Source: Erwinia sp050410775
GTDB taxonomy: Bacteria > Pseudomonadota > Gammaproteobacteria > Enterobacterales > Enterobacteriaceae
DNA length: 64,000 nt
Direction: 5' to 3' (one strand)
NCBI RefSeq assembly: GCF_050410775.1
Contig: NZ_CP191229.1
In this document: piece after piece, positions 1 through 7,639 of the stretch
Layout: each line of letters opens with the position of its first letter
Position numbering within the stretch: the stretch's first letter is position 1
Notes under the pieces: model-generated
Database searches by the model: none
Told to the model about the DNA's origin: nothing
The model's input: only the letters and a program-made list of their open reading frames with translations
Program-made: the position numbers and the translations under genes

Positions 1-1307
1 TTCAAAGTGCCAAGGGTGGTTTTGGCGAACTCAAGCGCAGACTTCTGTTTGTGATTGGTGCGCTGATTGTTTTCCGCATTGGCTCTTTTATTCCAATCCC
101 TGGTATCGATGCCACTGTACTTGCCAAACTGCTTGAGCAACAGCGTGGCACCATCATTGAAATGTTCAACATGTTCTCTGGTGGTGCCCTGAGTCGTGCT
201 TCTATTTTTGCCCTGGGTATTATGCCGTATATTTCGGCCTCTATTATTATCCAGCTGCTGACAGTGGTTCATCCCGCGTTGGCAGAAATCAAGAAAGAAG
301 GGGAGGCTGGCCGTCGTAAGATTAGCCAGTATACCCGCTACGGCACACTGGTTCTGGGCATATTTCAGTCTATCGGTATTGCTACCGGTTTACCGAATAT
401 GCCAGGAATGCAGGGACTGGTGTTAAACCCAGGCTTTGCATTCTACTTTACCGCTGTTGTGAGCCTGGTTACCGGGACAATGTTCCTGATGTGGCTGGGC
501 GAACAGATTACTGAGCGAGGTATCGGTAACGGTATCTCAATCATAATCTTCGCGGGTATTGTTGCGGGGCTACCGCCGGCCATTGGCCATACCATCGAGC
601 AAGCGCGGCAAGGCGACCTGCACTTCCTCCTGTTGCTGTTGGTTGCAGTTCTCGTATTTGCAGTGACCTTCTTCGTTGTTTTCGTTGAGCGTGGTCAACG
701 CCGCATTGTGGTGAACTATGCGAAACGTCAGCAAGGCCGTCGTGTCTATGCTGCACAGAGCACACATTTACCGCTGAAAGTGAATATGGCTGGGGTAATC
801 CCTGCAATTTTCGCCTCCAGCATCATTCTGTTCCCGGCGACCATCGCGTCATGGTTCGGGGGCGGTACCGGTTGGAACTGGCTGACAACTATTTCAATGT
901 ATTTGCAGCCCGGACAACCGCTTTATGTGCTACTCTATGCGACTGCAATCATCTTCTTCTGTTTCTTTTATACTGCGCTGGTTTTCAATCCGCGTGAAAC
1001 AGCAGATAACCTGAAGAAGTCTGGTGCATTTGTACCAGGAATTCGTCCGGGAGAACAGACGGCGAAGTACATCGATAAAGTAATGACACGCCTGACTTTA
1101 GTTGGTGCGCTTTACATTACTTTCATCTGCCTGATCCCGGAGTTCATGCGTGATGCGATGAAAGTTCCATTCTACTTCGGCGGCACGTCGCTGCTGATTG
1201 TAGTCGTTGTCATCATGGACTTTATGGCTCAAGTGCAAACTCTGATGATGTCCAGTCAGTATGAGTCTGCATTGAAGAAAGCAAACCTGAAAGGCTACGG
1301 CCGTTAA
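1..1307 (+). CDS. secY: Protein translocase subunit SecY (5' end cut by window edge)
   Basis: Central channel subunit of the SecYEG translocon, which moves unfolded proteins across, or into, the inner membrane with SecA or the ribosome. The readable frame starts at base 3 and about 9 N-terminal codons lie outside the window; the first in-frame start-like codon inside (GTG at 51) is internal. The visible chain ends with the family's usual C-terminus and is almost identical to E. coli SecY (443 residues), with ten hydrophobic segments and the cytoplasmic loop RRIVVNYAKRQQGRR. It is the penultimate gene of the spc operon; rpmJ follows 31 bases later. It is truncated only by the window boundary, not broken. 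Confidence 0.98.
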   Translation, partial: QSAKGGFGELKRRLLFVIGALIVFRIGSFIPIPGIDATVLAKLLEQQRGTIIEMFNMFSGGALSRASIFALGIMPYISASIIIQLLTVVHPALAEIKKEGEAGRRKISQYTRYGTLVLGIFQSIGIATGLPNMPGMQGLVLNPGFAFYFTAVVSLVTGTMFLMWLGEQITERGIGNGISIIIFAGIVAGLPPAIGHTIEQARQGDLHFLLLLLVAVLVFAVTFFVVFVERGQRRIVVNYAKRQQGRRVYAAQSTHLPLKVNMAGVIPAIFASSIILFPATIASWFGGGTGWNWLTTISMYLQPGQPLYVLLYATAIIFFCFFYTALVFNPRETADNLKKSGAFVPGIRPGEQTAKYIDKVMTRLTLVGALYITFICLIPEFMRDAMKVPFYFGGTSLLIVVVVIMDFMAQVQTLMMSSQYESALKKANLKGYGR

Positions 1308-1338
1308 TCAGGCGCTTGAGAAGTTACGGAGAGTAAAA

Positions 1339-1455
1339 ATGAAAGTTCGTGCTTCCGTCAAGAAATTATGTCGTAACTGCAAAATCGTCCGTCGTGATGG
1401 TGTCGTACGTGTGATTTGCAGCGCCGAGCCTAAGCATAAACAGCGTCAAGGCTGA
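1339..1455 (+). CDS. rpmJ: 50S ribosomal protein L36
   Basis: A 38-residue basic zinc-ribbon protein of the large subunit, starting MKVRASVKK and ending KHKQRQG. The Cys-X2-Cys at residues 11 and 14 with Cys27 and His33 forms the zinc-binding set of the C+ form of L36. The start at 1339 follows a GGAGAG ribosome-binding site and the length equals E. coli RpmJ. It closes the spc operon just after secY; 145 bases separate it from rpsM. Confidence 0.97.
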   Translation: MKVRASVKKLCRNCKIVRRDGVVRVICSAEPKHKQRQG

Positions 1456-1522
1456 TTATTCGCATATTTTTCTTGCAAAGTCGGGTTGAGCTGGCTAGAT
1501 TAGCCAGCCAATCTTTTGTATG

Positions 1523-1640
1523 TCTATGCGTTTCCCATTTGAGTATCCTGAAAACGGGCTTTTCGGCATGGGACGCATATTTTATTAGTAGGAGTGCATA
1601 GTGGCCCGTATAGCAGGCATTAACATTCCTGATCATAAAC
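1523..1640 (+). promoter_or_regulatory. Alpha operon leader (S4 translational operator, pseudoknot)
   Basis: The region before and across the rpsM start resembles the enterobacterial alpha-operon ribosome-binding-site RNA, which folds into a nested pseudoknot and is bound by ribosomal protein S4 to repress the operon. The outer helix is visible: 1526-1538 (ATGCGTTTCCCAT) pairs with 1568-1578 (ATGGGACGCAT). The GGAG at 1591-1594 and the GTG start at 1601 lie in the 3' half. S4 itself is encoded by rpsD in this operon, so the feedback loop is intact. Confidence 0.85.
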
Positions 1641-1957
1641 ATACTGTTATCGCTTTAACCGCGATCTTCGGTATCGGCAAGACCCGTTCACAGGCTATCT
1701 GCGCTGCAACCGGTATTGCTGAAAATGTTAAGATCAGTGAGCTGTCTGAAGAGCAAATCGACATTCTGCGTGACGAAGTTGCTAAGTTTGTTGTTGAAGG
1801 CGATCTGCGTCGTGAAGTTACCCTGAGCATCAAGCGTCTTATGGACCTTGGTTGCTATCGTGGTTTACGTCATCGTCGTGGTCTACCGGTTCGCGGTCAG
1901 CGTACCAAGACCAACGCACGTACCCGCAAGGGTCCGCGTAAACCGATCAAGAAATAA
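1601..1957 (+). CDS. rpsM: 30S ribosomal protein S13
   Basis: S13 sits in the head of the small subunit, contacts the P-site tRNA and bridges to L5. The 118-residue product starts ARIAGINIPDHKH and ends in the basic tail RTRKGPRKPIKK, as in E. coli (118 residues). It uses a GTG start embedded in the S4-regulated leader, which is typical of this gene and is the point of translational control for the alpha operon. rpsK follows after 16 bases. Confidence 0.98.
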   Translation: MARIAGINIPDHKHTVIALTAIFGIGKTRSQAICAATGIAENVKISELSEEQIDILRDEVAKFVVEGDLRREVTLSIKRLMDLGCYRGLRHRRGLPVRGQRTKTNARTRKGPRKPIKK

Positions 1958-1973
1958 TCGGGGTGATTGAATA

Positions 1974-2363
1974 ATGGCAAAGGCACCAGTTCGTGCACGT
2001 AAGCGTGTAAGAAAGCAAGTCTCTGATGGCGTGGCTCATGTCCATGCGTCTTTTAACAACACCATCGTGACTATTACCGATCGTCAGGGTAACGCGTTGG
2101 GTTGGGCAACAGCCGGTGGTTCCGGTTTCCGTGGTTCTCGTAAGTCTACGCCGTTCGCTGCGCAGGTTGCTGCAGAGCGTTGCGCAGAGGCCGTGAAAGA
2201 TTACGGTATTAAGAACCTGGAAGTTATGGTTAAGGGTCCAGGTCCAGGCCGCGAATCTACGATTCGTGCTCTGAACGCTGCTGGTTTTCGCATCACGAAT
2301 ATTACTGATGTGACTCCGATCCCTCACAACGGTTGTCGTCCGCCGAAAAAACGTCGCGTATAA
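1974..2363 (+). CDS. rpsK: 30S ribosomal protein S11
   Basis: S11 lies in the platform of the small subunit and helps shape the mRNA exit and E site. The 129-residue product matches E. coli S11 in length and carries the signature KGPGPGRESTIRAL and the basic end CRPPKKRRV. It is the second gene of the alpha operon, 16 bases after rpsM and 32 before rpsD. Confidence 0.98.
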   Translation: MAKAPVRARKRVRKQVSDGVAHVHASFNNTIVTITDRQGNALGWATAGGSGFRGSRKSTPFAAQVAAERCAEAVKDYGIKNLEVMVKGPGPGRESTIRALNAAGFRITNITDVTPIPHNGCRPPKKRRV

Positions 2364-2395
2364 CGCCCGTTTTTTAGGAATGTTGGAGAAAGAAA

Positions 2396-3016
2396 ATGGC
2401 AAGATATTTGGGTCCTAAGCTCAAGCTGAGCCGTCGCGAAGGTACAGACCTCTTCCTGAAGTCTGGCGTTCGCGCGATTGATACCAAGTGTAAGATTGAA
2501 CAAGCTCCTGGTCAGCACGGTGCGCGTAAACCGCGTCTGTCTGATTACGGTGTGCAGTTACGTGAAAAGCAGAAAGTACGTCGTATGTACGGTGTGCTGG
2601 AGCGTCAGTTCCGTAACTATTATAAAGAAGCAGCACGTCTGAAAGGCAACACCGGTGAAAACCTGTTAGCTCTGCTGGAAGGTCGTCTGGATAACGTAGT
2701 TTATCGTATGGGCTTTGGCGCCACTCGTGCAGAAGCACGTCAGCTGGTTAGCCACAAATCTATCATGGTAAACGGCCGCGTTGTCAGCATCGCTTCTTAT
2801 CAGGTAACTCCGAATGACGTTGTTAGCATCCGTGAGAAAGCCAAAAAGCAGTCTCGCGTGAAAGCCGCTCTGGAGCTGGCTGAACAGCGTGAAAAGCCAA
2901 CCTGGCTGGAAGTTGATGCGACTAAGATGGAAGGTGTGTTCAAACGTATTCCTGAACGTACCGATCTGTCTGCGGACATTAACGAACACCTGATCGTCGA
3001 GCTTTACTCCAAGTAA
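2396..3016 (+). CDS. rpsD: 30S ribosomal protein S4 (alpha operon repressor)
   Basis: S4 is a primary 16S-binding assembly protein and also the translational repressor of this operon through the leader upstream of rpsM. The 206-residue chain has the N-terminal zinc-less domain (MARYLGPKLKLSRREG) and the central S4 RNA-binding domain (about 95-160), with SIMVNGRVVSI. The length equals E. coli S4. A good GGAGAA ribosome-binding site precedes ATG 2396. Residues known for ram mutations, near the S4-S5 interface, look normal. Confidence 0.98.
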   Translation: MARYLGPKLKLSRREGTDLFLKSGVRAIDTKCKIEQAPGQHGARKPRLSDYGVQLREKQKVRRMYGVLERQFRNYYKEAARLKGNTGENLLALLEGRLDNVVYRMGFGATRAEARQLVSHKSIMVNGRVVSIASYQVTPNDVVSIREKAKKQSRVKAALELAEQREKPTWLEVDATKMEGVFKRIPERTDLSADINEHLIVELYSK

Positions 3017-3041
3017 AGCTTAGTACCAAAGAGAGGACACA

Positions 3042-4031
3042 ATGCAGGGTTCTGTGACAGAGTTTCTAAAACCGCGCCTGGTAGATATCGAGCAAGTGAG
3101 TTCGACGCACGCCAAGGTGACCCTTGAGCCTTTAGAGCGTGGCTTTGGCCATACTCTTGGTAACGCACTGCGCCGTATTCTGCTTTCATCGATGCCGGGT
3201 TGCGCGGTGACCGAGGTTGAAATTGATGGTGTACTACATGAGTACAGCACCAAAGAGGGCGTACAGGAAGATATCCTGGAAATCCTGCTCAACCTGAAAG
3301 GGCTGGCGGTAAGAGTTCAGGGGAAAGATGAAGTTATTCTTACTCTGAATAAATCTGGCATTGGCCCTGTGACTGCAGCCGATATCACCCATGATGGTGA
3401 TGTCGAAATCGTCAAGCCGCAGCACGTTATCTGCCACCTGACTGATGAAAACGCCGCTATTAGCATGCGTATCAAAATTCAGCGTGGTCGTGGTTATGTG
3501 CCGGCGTCTGCCCGAATTCATTCGGAAGAAGATGAGCGCCCGATCGGTCGTCTGTTAGTCGACGCCTGCTACAGCCCTGTAGAGCGTATTGCCTACAATG
3601 TTGAAGCAGCGCGTGTTGAACAGCGTACCGACCTGGACAAGCTGGTCATCGAAATGGAAACCAACGGCACTATCGATCCTGAAGAAGCGATCCGCCGTGC
3701 GGCTACCATCCTGGCAGAACAACTGGAAGCTTTCGTTGACTTACGTGATGTACGTCAGCCGGAAGTGAAAGAAGAGAAACCAGAATTCGATCCGATCCTG
3801 CTGCGCCCTGTTGACGATCTGGAATTGACTGTCCGCTCTGCTAACTGCCTTAAGGCAGAAGCTATCCACTACATCGGTGATCTGGTACAGCGTACCGAGG
3901 TTGAGCTGCTTAAAACGCCTAACCTTGGTAAAAAATCTCTTACCGAGATTAAAGATGTGCTGGCGTCACGTGGTCTGTCTCTGGGCATGCGCCTGGAAAA
4001 CTGGCCACCAGCTAGCATTGCTGATGAATAA
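3042..4031 (+). CDS. rpoA: DNA-directed RNA polymerase subunit alpha
   Basis: The alpha subunit dimerises to nucleate RNA polymerase assembly and contacts UP elements and activators. The 329-residue product equals E. coli RpoA in length. The N-terminal domain (1-235) carries the [14 protein letters not shown] dimerisation motif. A linker leads to the C-terminal domain (about 249-329), where [10 protein letters not shown] contains the DNA-contacting Arg265 and [10 protein letters not shown] the second contact helix. It lies between rpsD and rplQ with short gaps, so it is co-transcribed with ribosomal proteins. Confidence 0.99.
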
Positions 4032-4071
4032 ACCGATCACAGGTTAAGGTTTCACTGAGAAGGATAAGGTC

Positions 4072-4458
4072 ATGCGCCATCGTAAGAGTGGTCGTCAACT
4101 GAACCGCAACAGCAGCCATCGTCAGGCTATGTTCCGCAACATGGCTGGCTCTTTGGTTCGTCACGAGATTATCAAGACGACCCTGCCAAAAGCGAAAGAG
4201 CTGCGTCGTGTAGTTGAGCCGCTGATTACTCTTGCCAAGACCGACAGCGTAGCTAATCGTCGTCTGGCATTCGCCCGTACTCGTGATAACGAGATCGTGG
4301 CAAAACTGTTTAACGAGCTGGGCCCGCGTTTCGCGAGCCGTGCCGGTGGTTACACTCGTATTCTGAAGTGTGGCTTCCGCGCTGGTGACAACGCTCCGAT
4401 GGCTTACATCGAGCTGGTTGATCGTCCAGAAGCTCAAGCAGAAGCTGCAGCAGAGTAA
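4072..4458 (+). CDS. rplQ: 50S ribosomal protein L17
   Basis: L17 lies near the peptide exit tunnel on the large subunit. The 128-residue product begins MRHRKSGRQLNRNSSHRQAM, the family signature, and has an Ala/Glu-rich tail (E. coli L17 is 127 residues). It is the last gene of the alpha operon, 40 bases after rpoA, and is followed within 20 bases by a strong intrinsic terminator. Confidence 0.98.
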   Translation: MRHRKSGRQLNRNSSHRQAMFRNMAGSLVRHEIIKTTLPKAKELRRVVEPLITLAKTDSVANRRLAFARTRDNEIVAKLFNELGPRFASRAGGYTRILKCGFRAGDNAPMAYIELVDRPEAQAEAAAE

Positions 4459-4476
4459 TCTGCTGTCATGTGGAAA

Positions 4477-4500
4477 AACCGGGCTTGCCCGGTTTTTTTA
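4477..4500 (+). terminator. Intrinsic terminator of the alpha operon
   Basis: A GC-rich hairpin (AACCGGGC paired with GCCCGGTT, 4477-4494) followed by a run of seven T bases lies 18 bases after the rplQ stop codon. It is the canonical end point of the ribosomal protein operon. Confidence 0.93.
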
Positions 4501-4569
4501 TGCCCGTCATTCACCTCTCCCTCCTTCCGCGTTATTCTTATCTCTGGTTCCTGATATCCGGAGGTTGCT

Positions 4570-4941
4570 ATGTGGCTTACCGATCAACTGGCAGAACAGC
4601 ACATCCTTGCAGCGCAAAAGAAAGGCGAACTGGAAAACCTGCCCGGCAGCGGCGAACCCCTCAGGCTGGATGATGACAGCCATGTGCCTGCCGAACTCCG
4701 CTCTGCTTACCGGCTGCTTAAAAATTCAGGCTATCTGCCACCCGAGCTGGCGCTAAGGCGTGAGGCTCTCCAGCTCAGCGATCTACTATCGGGCCTTGAT
4801 CCTTCAGAAGAGCGCTATGAGCAGTGCAGTAAGCAACTATTGCTGATGAAGATGAAATTACAACAGGCTGGAATGAGCACCGACTTCCTGGCAGGGGATT
4901 ATGCAGCCGGGCTGAATAAGCGTTTCAGTGGAGCAGAATGA
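4570..4941 (+). CDS. yhdN: DUF1992 (DnaJ-like co-chaperone family) protein YhdN
   Basis: A 123-residue cytoplasmic protein of the DUF1992 family, close to E. coli YhdN (122 residues). It starts MWLTDQLAEQHI and carries the conserved LPGSGEPLRLDDDSHVPAELR segment that defines the family, then a helical C-terminal half. Its function is not established; distant relatives contain a DnaJ-related domain. Start 4570 follows a GGAGG ribosome-binding site. Its stop overlaps the beginning of zntR, so the two are probably translated as a coupled pair. Confidence 0.93.
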   Translation: MWLTDQLAEQHILAAQKKGELENLPGSGEPLRLDDDSHVPAELRSAYRLLKNSGYLPPELALRREALQLSDLLSGLDPSEERYEQCSKQLLLMKMKLQQAGMSTDFLAGDYAAGLNKRFSGAE

Positions 4942-5363
4942 TGTTCAAAATTGGCCAACTGGCAAAACTTGCTGGCGTCACGCCTGATACGATCCGCTAT
5001 TATGAAAAACAGCAGATGATGGATCATGAGGTCCGCACTGAGGGCGGCTTTCGTCTCTATAACGATAACGATCTGCAACGCCTTAAATTTATCCGCTATG
5101 GGCGGCAGCTTGGTTTCAGCCTTGAGGCCATTCGTGAACTGCTGTCGATCCGAGTAGATCCTGAACATCATACCTGTCAGGAATCTAAAAATATCGTGCA
5201 AAACCGTCTGGCAGAGGTCGATGCGATGATCGCAAAACTTCAGAATATGCAGCGTTCCCTGTCGCGCCTTAATGATGCCTGCTGTGGCACCGCACACAGC
5301 AGCGTTTATTGTTCAATACTGGAAGCGTTAGAACAGGGGGCCGTAGCCGATCTCCCCGATTGA
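4941..5363 (+). CDS. zntR: Zn(II)-responsive MerR-family regulator ZntR
   Basis: Activator of the zinc exporter gene zntA in enterobacteria; it bends promoter DNA when zinc is bound. With start 4941 the product is 140 residues. An N-terminal MerR winged helix carries VTPDTIRYYEKQQMM, followed by the dimerisation helix and the metal site. Cys79, Cys114, Cys115, His119 and Cys124 of E. coli ZntR are all in the same positions. An alternative ATG three bases upstream (4938) overlaps the yhdN stop, but 4941 gives better spacing from GGAG at 4930-4933 and matches the family's N-terminus. zntA itself is not in the window. Confidence 0.95.
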   Translation: MFKIGQLAKLAGVTPDTIRYYEKQQMMDHEVRTEGGFRLYNDNDLQRLKFIRYGRQLGFSLEAIRELLSIRVDPEHHTCQESKNIVQNRLAEVDAMIAKLQNMQRSLSRLNDACCGTAHSSVYCSILEALEQGAVADLPD

Positions 5364-5414
5364 TTTTTCAGTTATTCAACTCTATATTCTCTGCAAACTA
5401 ACCAGGAGATGACC

Positions 5415-5612
5415 ATGACCCGTTATCAGCACAAAAAGGGCGTAATCCGGGAGAATGCGCTTGAAGCGCTGTTGCATGACCCGCTCTTCAAAGTCCGGAT
5501 TGAAGTAAACCAGAAAGGCAAAGGCAGTTACAAACGAAAAGAGAAACACGGTGAGAAGGGTAACTGGGAGGCCAGTGGTAAAGAAAGCTTTACCACTGGC
5601 CTTCTGCTATAA
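5415..5612 (+). CDS. arfA: Alternative ribosome-rescue factor A
   Basis: ArfA recruits release factor RF2 to ribosomes stalled on non-stop mRNAs, backing up tmRNA. The 65-residue product has the family's N-terminal RYQHKKGVIRENALEALLHD and the basic KGKGSYKRK and HGEKGNWEASGK motifs that enter the mRNA channel. It ends in the hydrophobic tail FTTGLLL, which in E. coli ArfA marks the full-length protein for degradation. The ATG at 5415 is preferred over 5409, which touches the AGGAG ribosome-binding site. A long hairpin lies within the last codons (see separate entry). E. coli ArfA is 72 residues, so this tail is shorter. Confidence 0.95.
   Translation: MTRYQHKKGVIRENALEALLHDPLFKVRIEVNQKGKGSYKRKEKHGEKGNWEASGKESFTTGLLL
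5569..5602 (+). promoter_or_regulatory. Hairpin inside the arfA coding end (non-stop mRNA generator)
   Basis: A perfect 15-bp inverted repeat, 5569-5583 paired with 5588-5602 with a 4-base loop, lies wholly inside the arfA reading frame and ends just 7 bases before the stop codon. In E. coli, arfA mRNA is cut by RNase III or terminated within an equivalent coding hairpin, giving a non-stop message. The truncated active protein is then made only when tmRNA is limiting. The sequence here supports the same control; there is no strong T tract, so RNase III processing seems the likelier route. Confidence 0.8.
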
Positions 5613-5622
5613 CGGTGACGGA

Positions 5623-5649
5623 TATGACTGATAGCGTGCGTCAGTCATA
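5623..5649. other. Perfect 9-bp hairpin between arfA and mscL
   Basis: TATGACTGA (5623-5631) is repeated in reverse complement at 5641-5649 with a 9-base loop, in the 44-base gap between the convergent arfA and mscL stops. It lacks a T run on either strand, so calling it a terminator is uncertain; it may protect 3' ends. Confidence 0.4.
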
Positions 5650-5656
5650 GGGCTAA

Positions 5657-6073
5657 TCAAAGCTTCGGTGGGGTAGTCTGCTGTTTAAGCAAATCACGGA
5701 TTTCGGTGAGCAGCGTTTCTTCCGCGCTGGGTTTTGGTGCCGGTTTTTCCACTTCTTTCTTCTTATGAAGCTTGTTCATCATCTTGATTGCCAGAAAGAT
5801 AGCAAAGGCAACGATGATAAAGTCGAACACGTTCTGAATAAAAATACCGTACTGCATAATGACCGCGGGTGTCTCACCTACTGCCGGTTTCAGTTCCCAC
5901 GCAAACTGCTTAAAATCGATGCCGCCAATCAGTAATCCCAGCGGTGGCATAATGATATTGGCGACCAGTGAAGAGACAATTTTACCAAATGCCGCCCCGA
6001 TAATGACACCAACGGCCAGATCCATCACATTGCCGCGCATTGCGAAAGCGCGAAACTCTTTAAGCATACTCAT
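5657..6073 (-). CDS. mscL: Large-conductance mechanosensitive channel
   Basis: MscL is the inner-membrane emergency valve that opens under high membrane tension during hypo-osmotic shock and releases solutes. The 138-residue product (136 in E. coli) has the amphipathic N-terminal helix SMLKEFRAFAMRGN, pore helix TM1 (about 16-43, with AVGVIIGAAFGKIVSSL), a periplasmic loop, TM2 (about 75-98) and a charged C-terminal helix LLTEIRDLLKQQ. It lies 125 bases downstream of trkA on the same strand, converging on arfA. Confidence 0.98.
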   Translation of the reverse strand: MSMLKEFRAFAMRGNVMDLAVGVIIGAAFGKIVSSLVANIIMPPLGLLIGGIDFKQFAWELKPAVGETPAVIMQYGIFIQNVFDFIIVAFAIFLAIKMMNKLHKKKEVEKPAPKPSAEETLLTEIRDLLKQQTTPPKL

Positions 6074-6198
6074 TTTTCTCTCCTTTCCTTAGCCAAGCGT
6101 TAAGTCTAACAAACGATTGGTCTTTTTCCATTTTCCTGCTGATAAATCGCTTTCACCAGGGCAGTAGTGCCTCCGGCAGCCTGAAAACTGCCGGTGAG

Positions 6199-7575
6199 TT
6201 ACAGAAAGAATGGGCTTGGCTGGAAGAGCCGTTCCACGTCCGGGACAAATTTCTTATCAGTCAGGAACATAATGACGTGATCGCCCTGTTCAATACGCAA
6301 ATTATCATTGGCAATCATGACATCATCGCCGCGCACGACCGCGCCAATGATCGTTCCGGGCGGCAGCTTGATCTCATCAATCAGCCGGCCCACCACCCGC
6401 GAAGTGGTTTCGTCACCGTGAGCAATAGCTTCAATCGCTTCCGCAACGCCGCGGCGCAGTGAGGAAACGCTGACGATGTCCGCTTTGCGCACGTGGCCCA
6501 GCAGCGCGGAAATGGTGGCTTGTTGTGGGGAGATCGCAATATCGATGACGCTCCCCTGCACCAGATCAACATAGGCTTTTCGCTGAATCAGCACCATCAC
6601 CTTCTTGGCGCCCATCCGTTTTGCCAACATTGCCGACATAATATTGGCTTCATCGTCATTGGTAATGGCAATAAAGAGATCGATCTGATCGATATGCTCT
6701 TCTGCCAGCAGCTCCTGATCTGAAGCGTCCCCGTAAAACACAATGGTATTTTGCAGAAGTTCGGCAAGTTCTGCGGCACGCTGCTGATCCCGCTCGATCA
6801 GCTTTACGCTGTAGTGTTTCTCCAGACGCAGTGCCAGGCCTGAGCCGATATTCCCGCCGCCAACAATCATGATGCGTTTATAGGGTTTTTCCAGACGCTG
6901 GTATTCACTCATGACCGCCCGAATATGCTGCGTTGCGGCAATGAAAAATATCTCATCGCCCGCTTCAACGATTGTTGAGCCCTGAGGACGAATAGGGCGA
7001 TCCTGGCGGAATATAGCCACGACGCGCGTATCAATATGGGGCATATGGTCGCGCATGATAGAGAGGGCATTACCGACCAGCGGGCCGCCGTAATAGGCTT
7101 TCACCACGGCCAGGCTGACCTTGCCCTCGGCAAAATTAACAACCTGTAGCGCGCCCGGATACTCTATCAGCCGGTAGATGTTATCAATGACCAGCTGCTC
7201 AGGCGCAATCAGGTGATCGATAGGAACGGCTTCGGCATGAAAGAGTTTCCCGGCATCCCGGATATAATCGGGCGCGCGGATGCGGGCGATACGATTTGGC
7301 GTATTGAACAGCGAATAGGCCACCTGGCAGGCAATCATATTCGTTTCATCTGAGTTCGTGACCGCAACCAACATATCGGCGTCTTCAGCGCCCGCCTCAC
7401 GCAATACCCTGGGGTGGGAGCCATGCCCCTGAACGACACGAAGATCGAATTTATCCTGCAGGTGACGCAGGCGAATCGCATCGGTATCAACGACCGTAAT
7501 GTCGTTGTTTTCACCAACCAGGTTTTCGGCGAGCGTGCCACCCACCTGACCAGCGCCAAGAATGATTATTTTCAT
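6199..7575 (-). CDS. trkA: Trk system potassium transporter peripheral subunit TrkA
   Basis: Cytoplasmic NAD(H)-binding subunit that gates the TrkG/TrkH potassium channels. The 458-residue chain has two RCK repeats. The first Rossmann fold is at the N-terminus (IIILGAGQVGG, residues 3-13) and the second starts near residue 235 (IMIVGGGNIGSGLALRLE). Each is followed by a TrkA-C domain, the last ending near DDVMIANDNLRIEQGDHVIMFL. Length and order match E. coli TrkA (458). It lies 64 bases after rsmB in the def-fmt-rsmB-trkA group, an arrangement conserved in enterobacteria. Confidence 0.98.
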   Translation of the reverse strand: MKIIILGAGQVGGTLAENLVGENNDITVVDTDAIRLRHLQDKFDLRVVQGHGSHPRVLREAGAEDADMLVAVTNSDETNMIACQVAYSLFNTPNRIARIRAPDYIRDAGKLFHAEAVPIDHLIAPEQLVIDNIYRLIEYPGALQVVNFAEGKVSLAVVKAYYGGPLVGNALSIMRDHMPHIDTRVVAIFRQDRPIRPQGSTIVEAGDEIFFIAATQHIRAVMSEYQRLEKPYKRIMIVGGGNIGSGLALRLEKHYSVKLIERDQQRAAELAELLQNTIVFYGDASDQELLAEEHIDQIDLFIAITNDDEANIMSAMLAKRMGAKKVMVLIQRKAYVDLVQGSVIDIAISPQQATISALLGHVRKADIVSVSSLRRGVAEAIEAIAHGDETTSRVVGRLIDEIKLPPGTIIGAVVRGDDVMIANDNLRIEQGDHVIMFLTDKKFVPDVERLFQPSPFFL

Positions 7576-7639
7576 TGTGCTTCAGTCTGATTCGTTGGAA
7601 TAGGGTAAGGGCCGTGCCGTCTGCCGCACTGCCCGTAAA

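Noticed and set aside
51..1307. secY starting at GTG 51 as a shortened gene
   Set aside because: The frame continues to the window edge with the expected N-terminal residues (QSAKGG); the apparent start is only the first start-like codon inside the window.
4938..5363. zntR start at 4938 giving an extra Met
   Set aside because: The ATG at 4941 has better spacing from GGAG and matches the family N-terminus; the difference is one residue.
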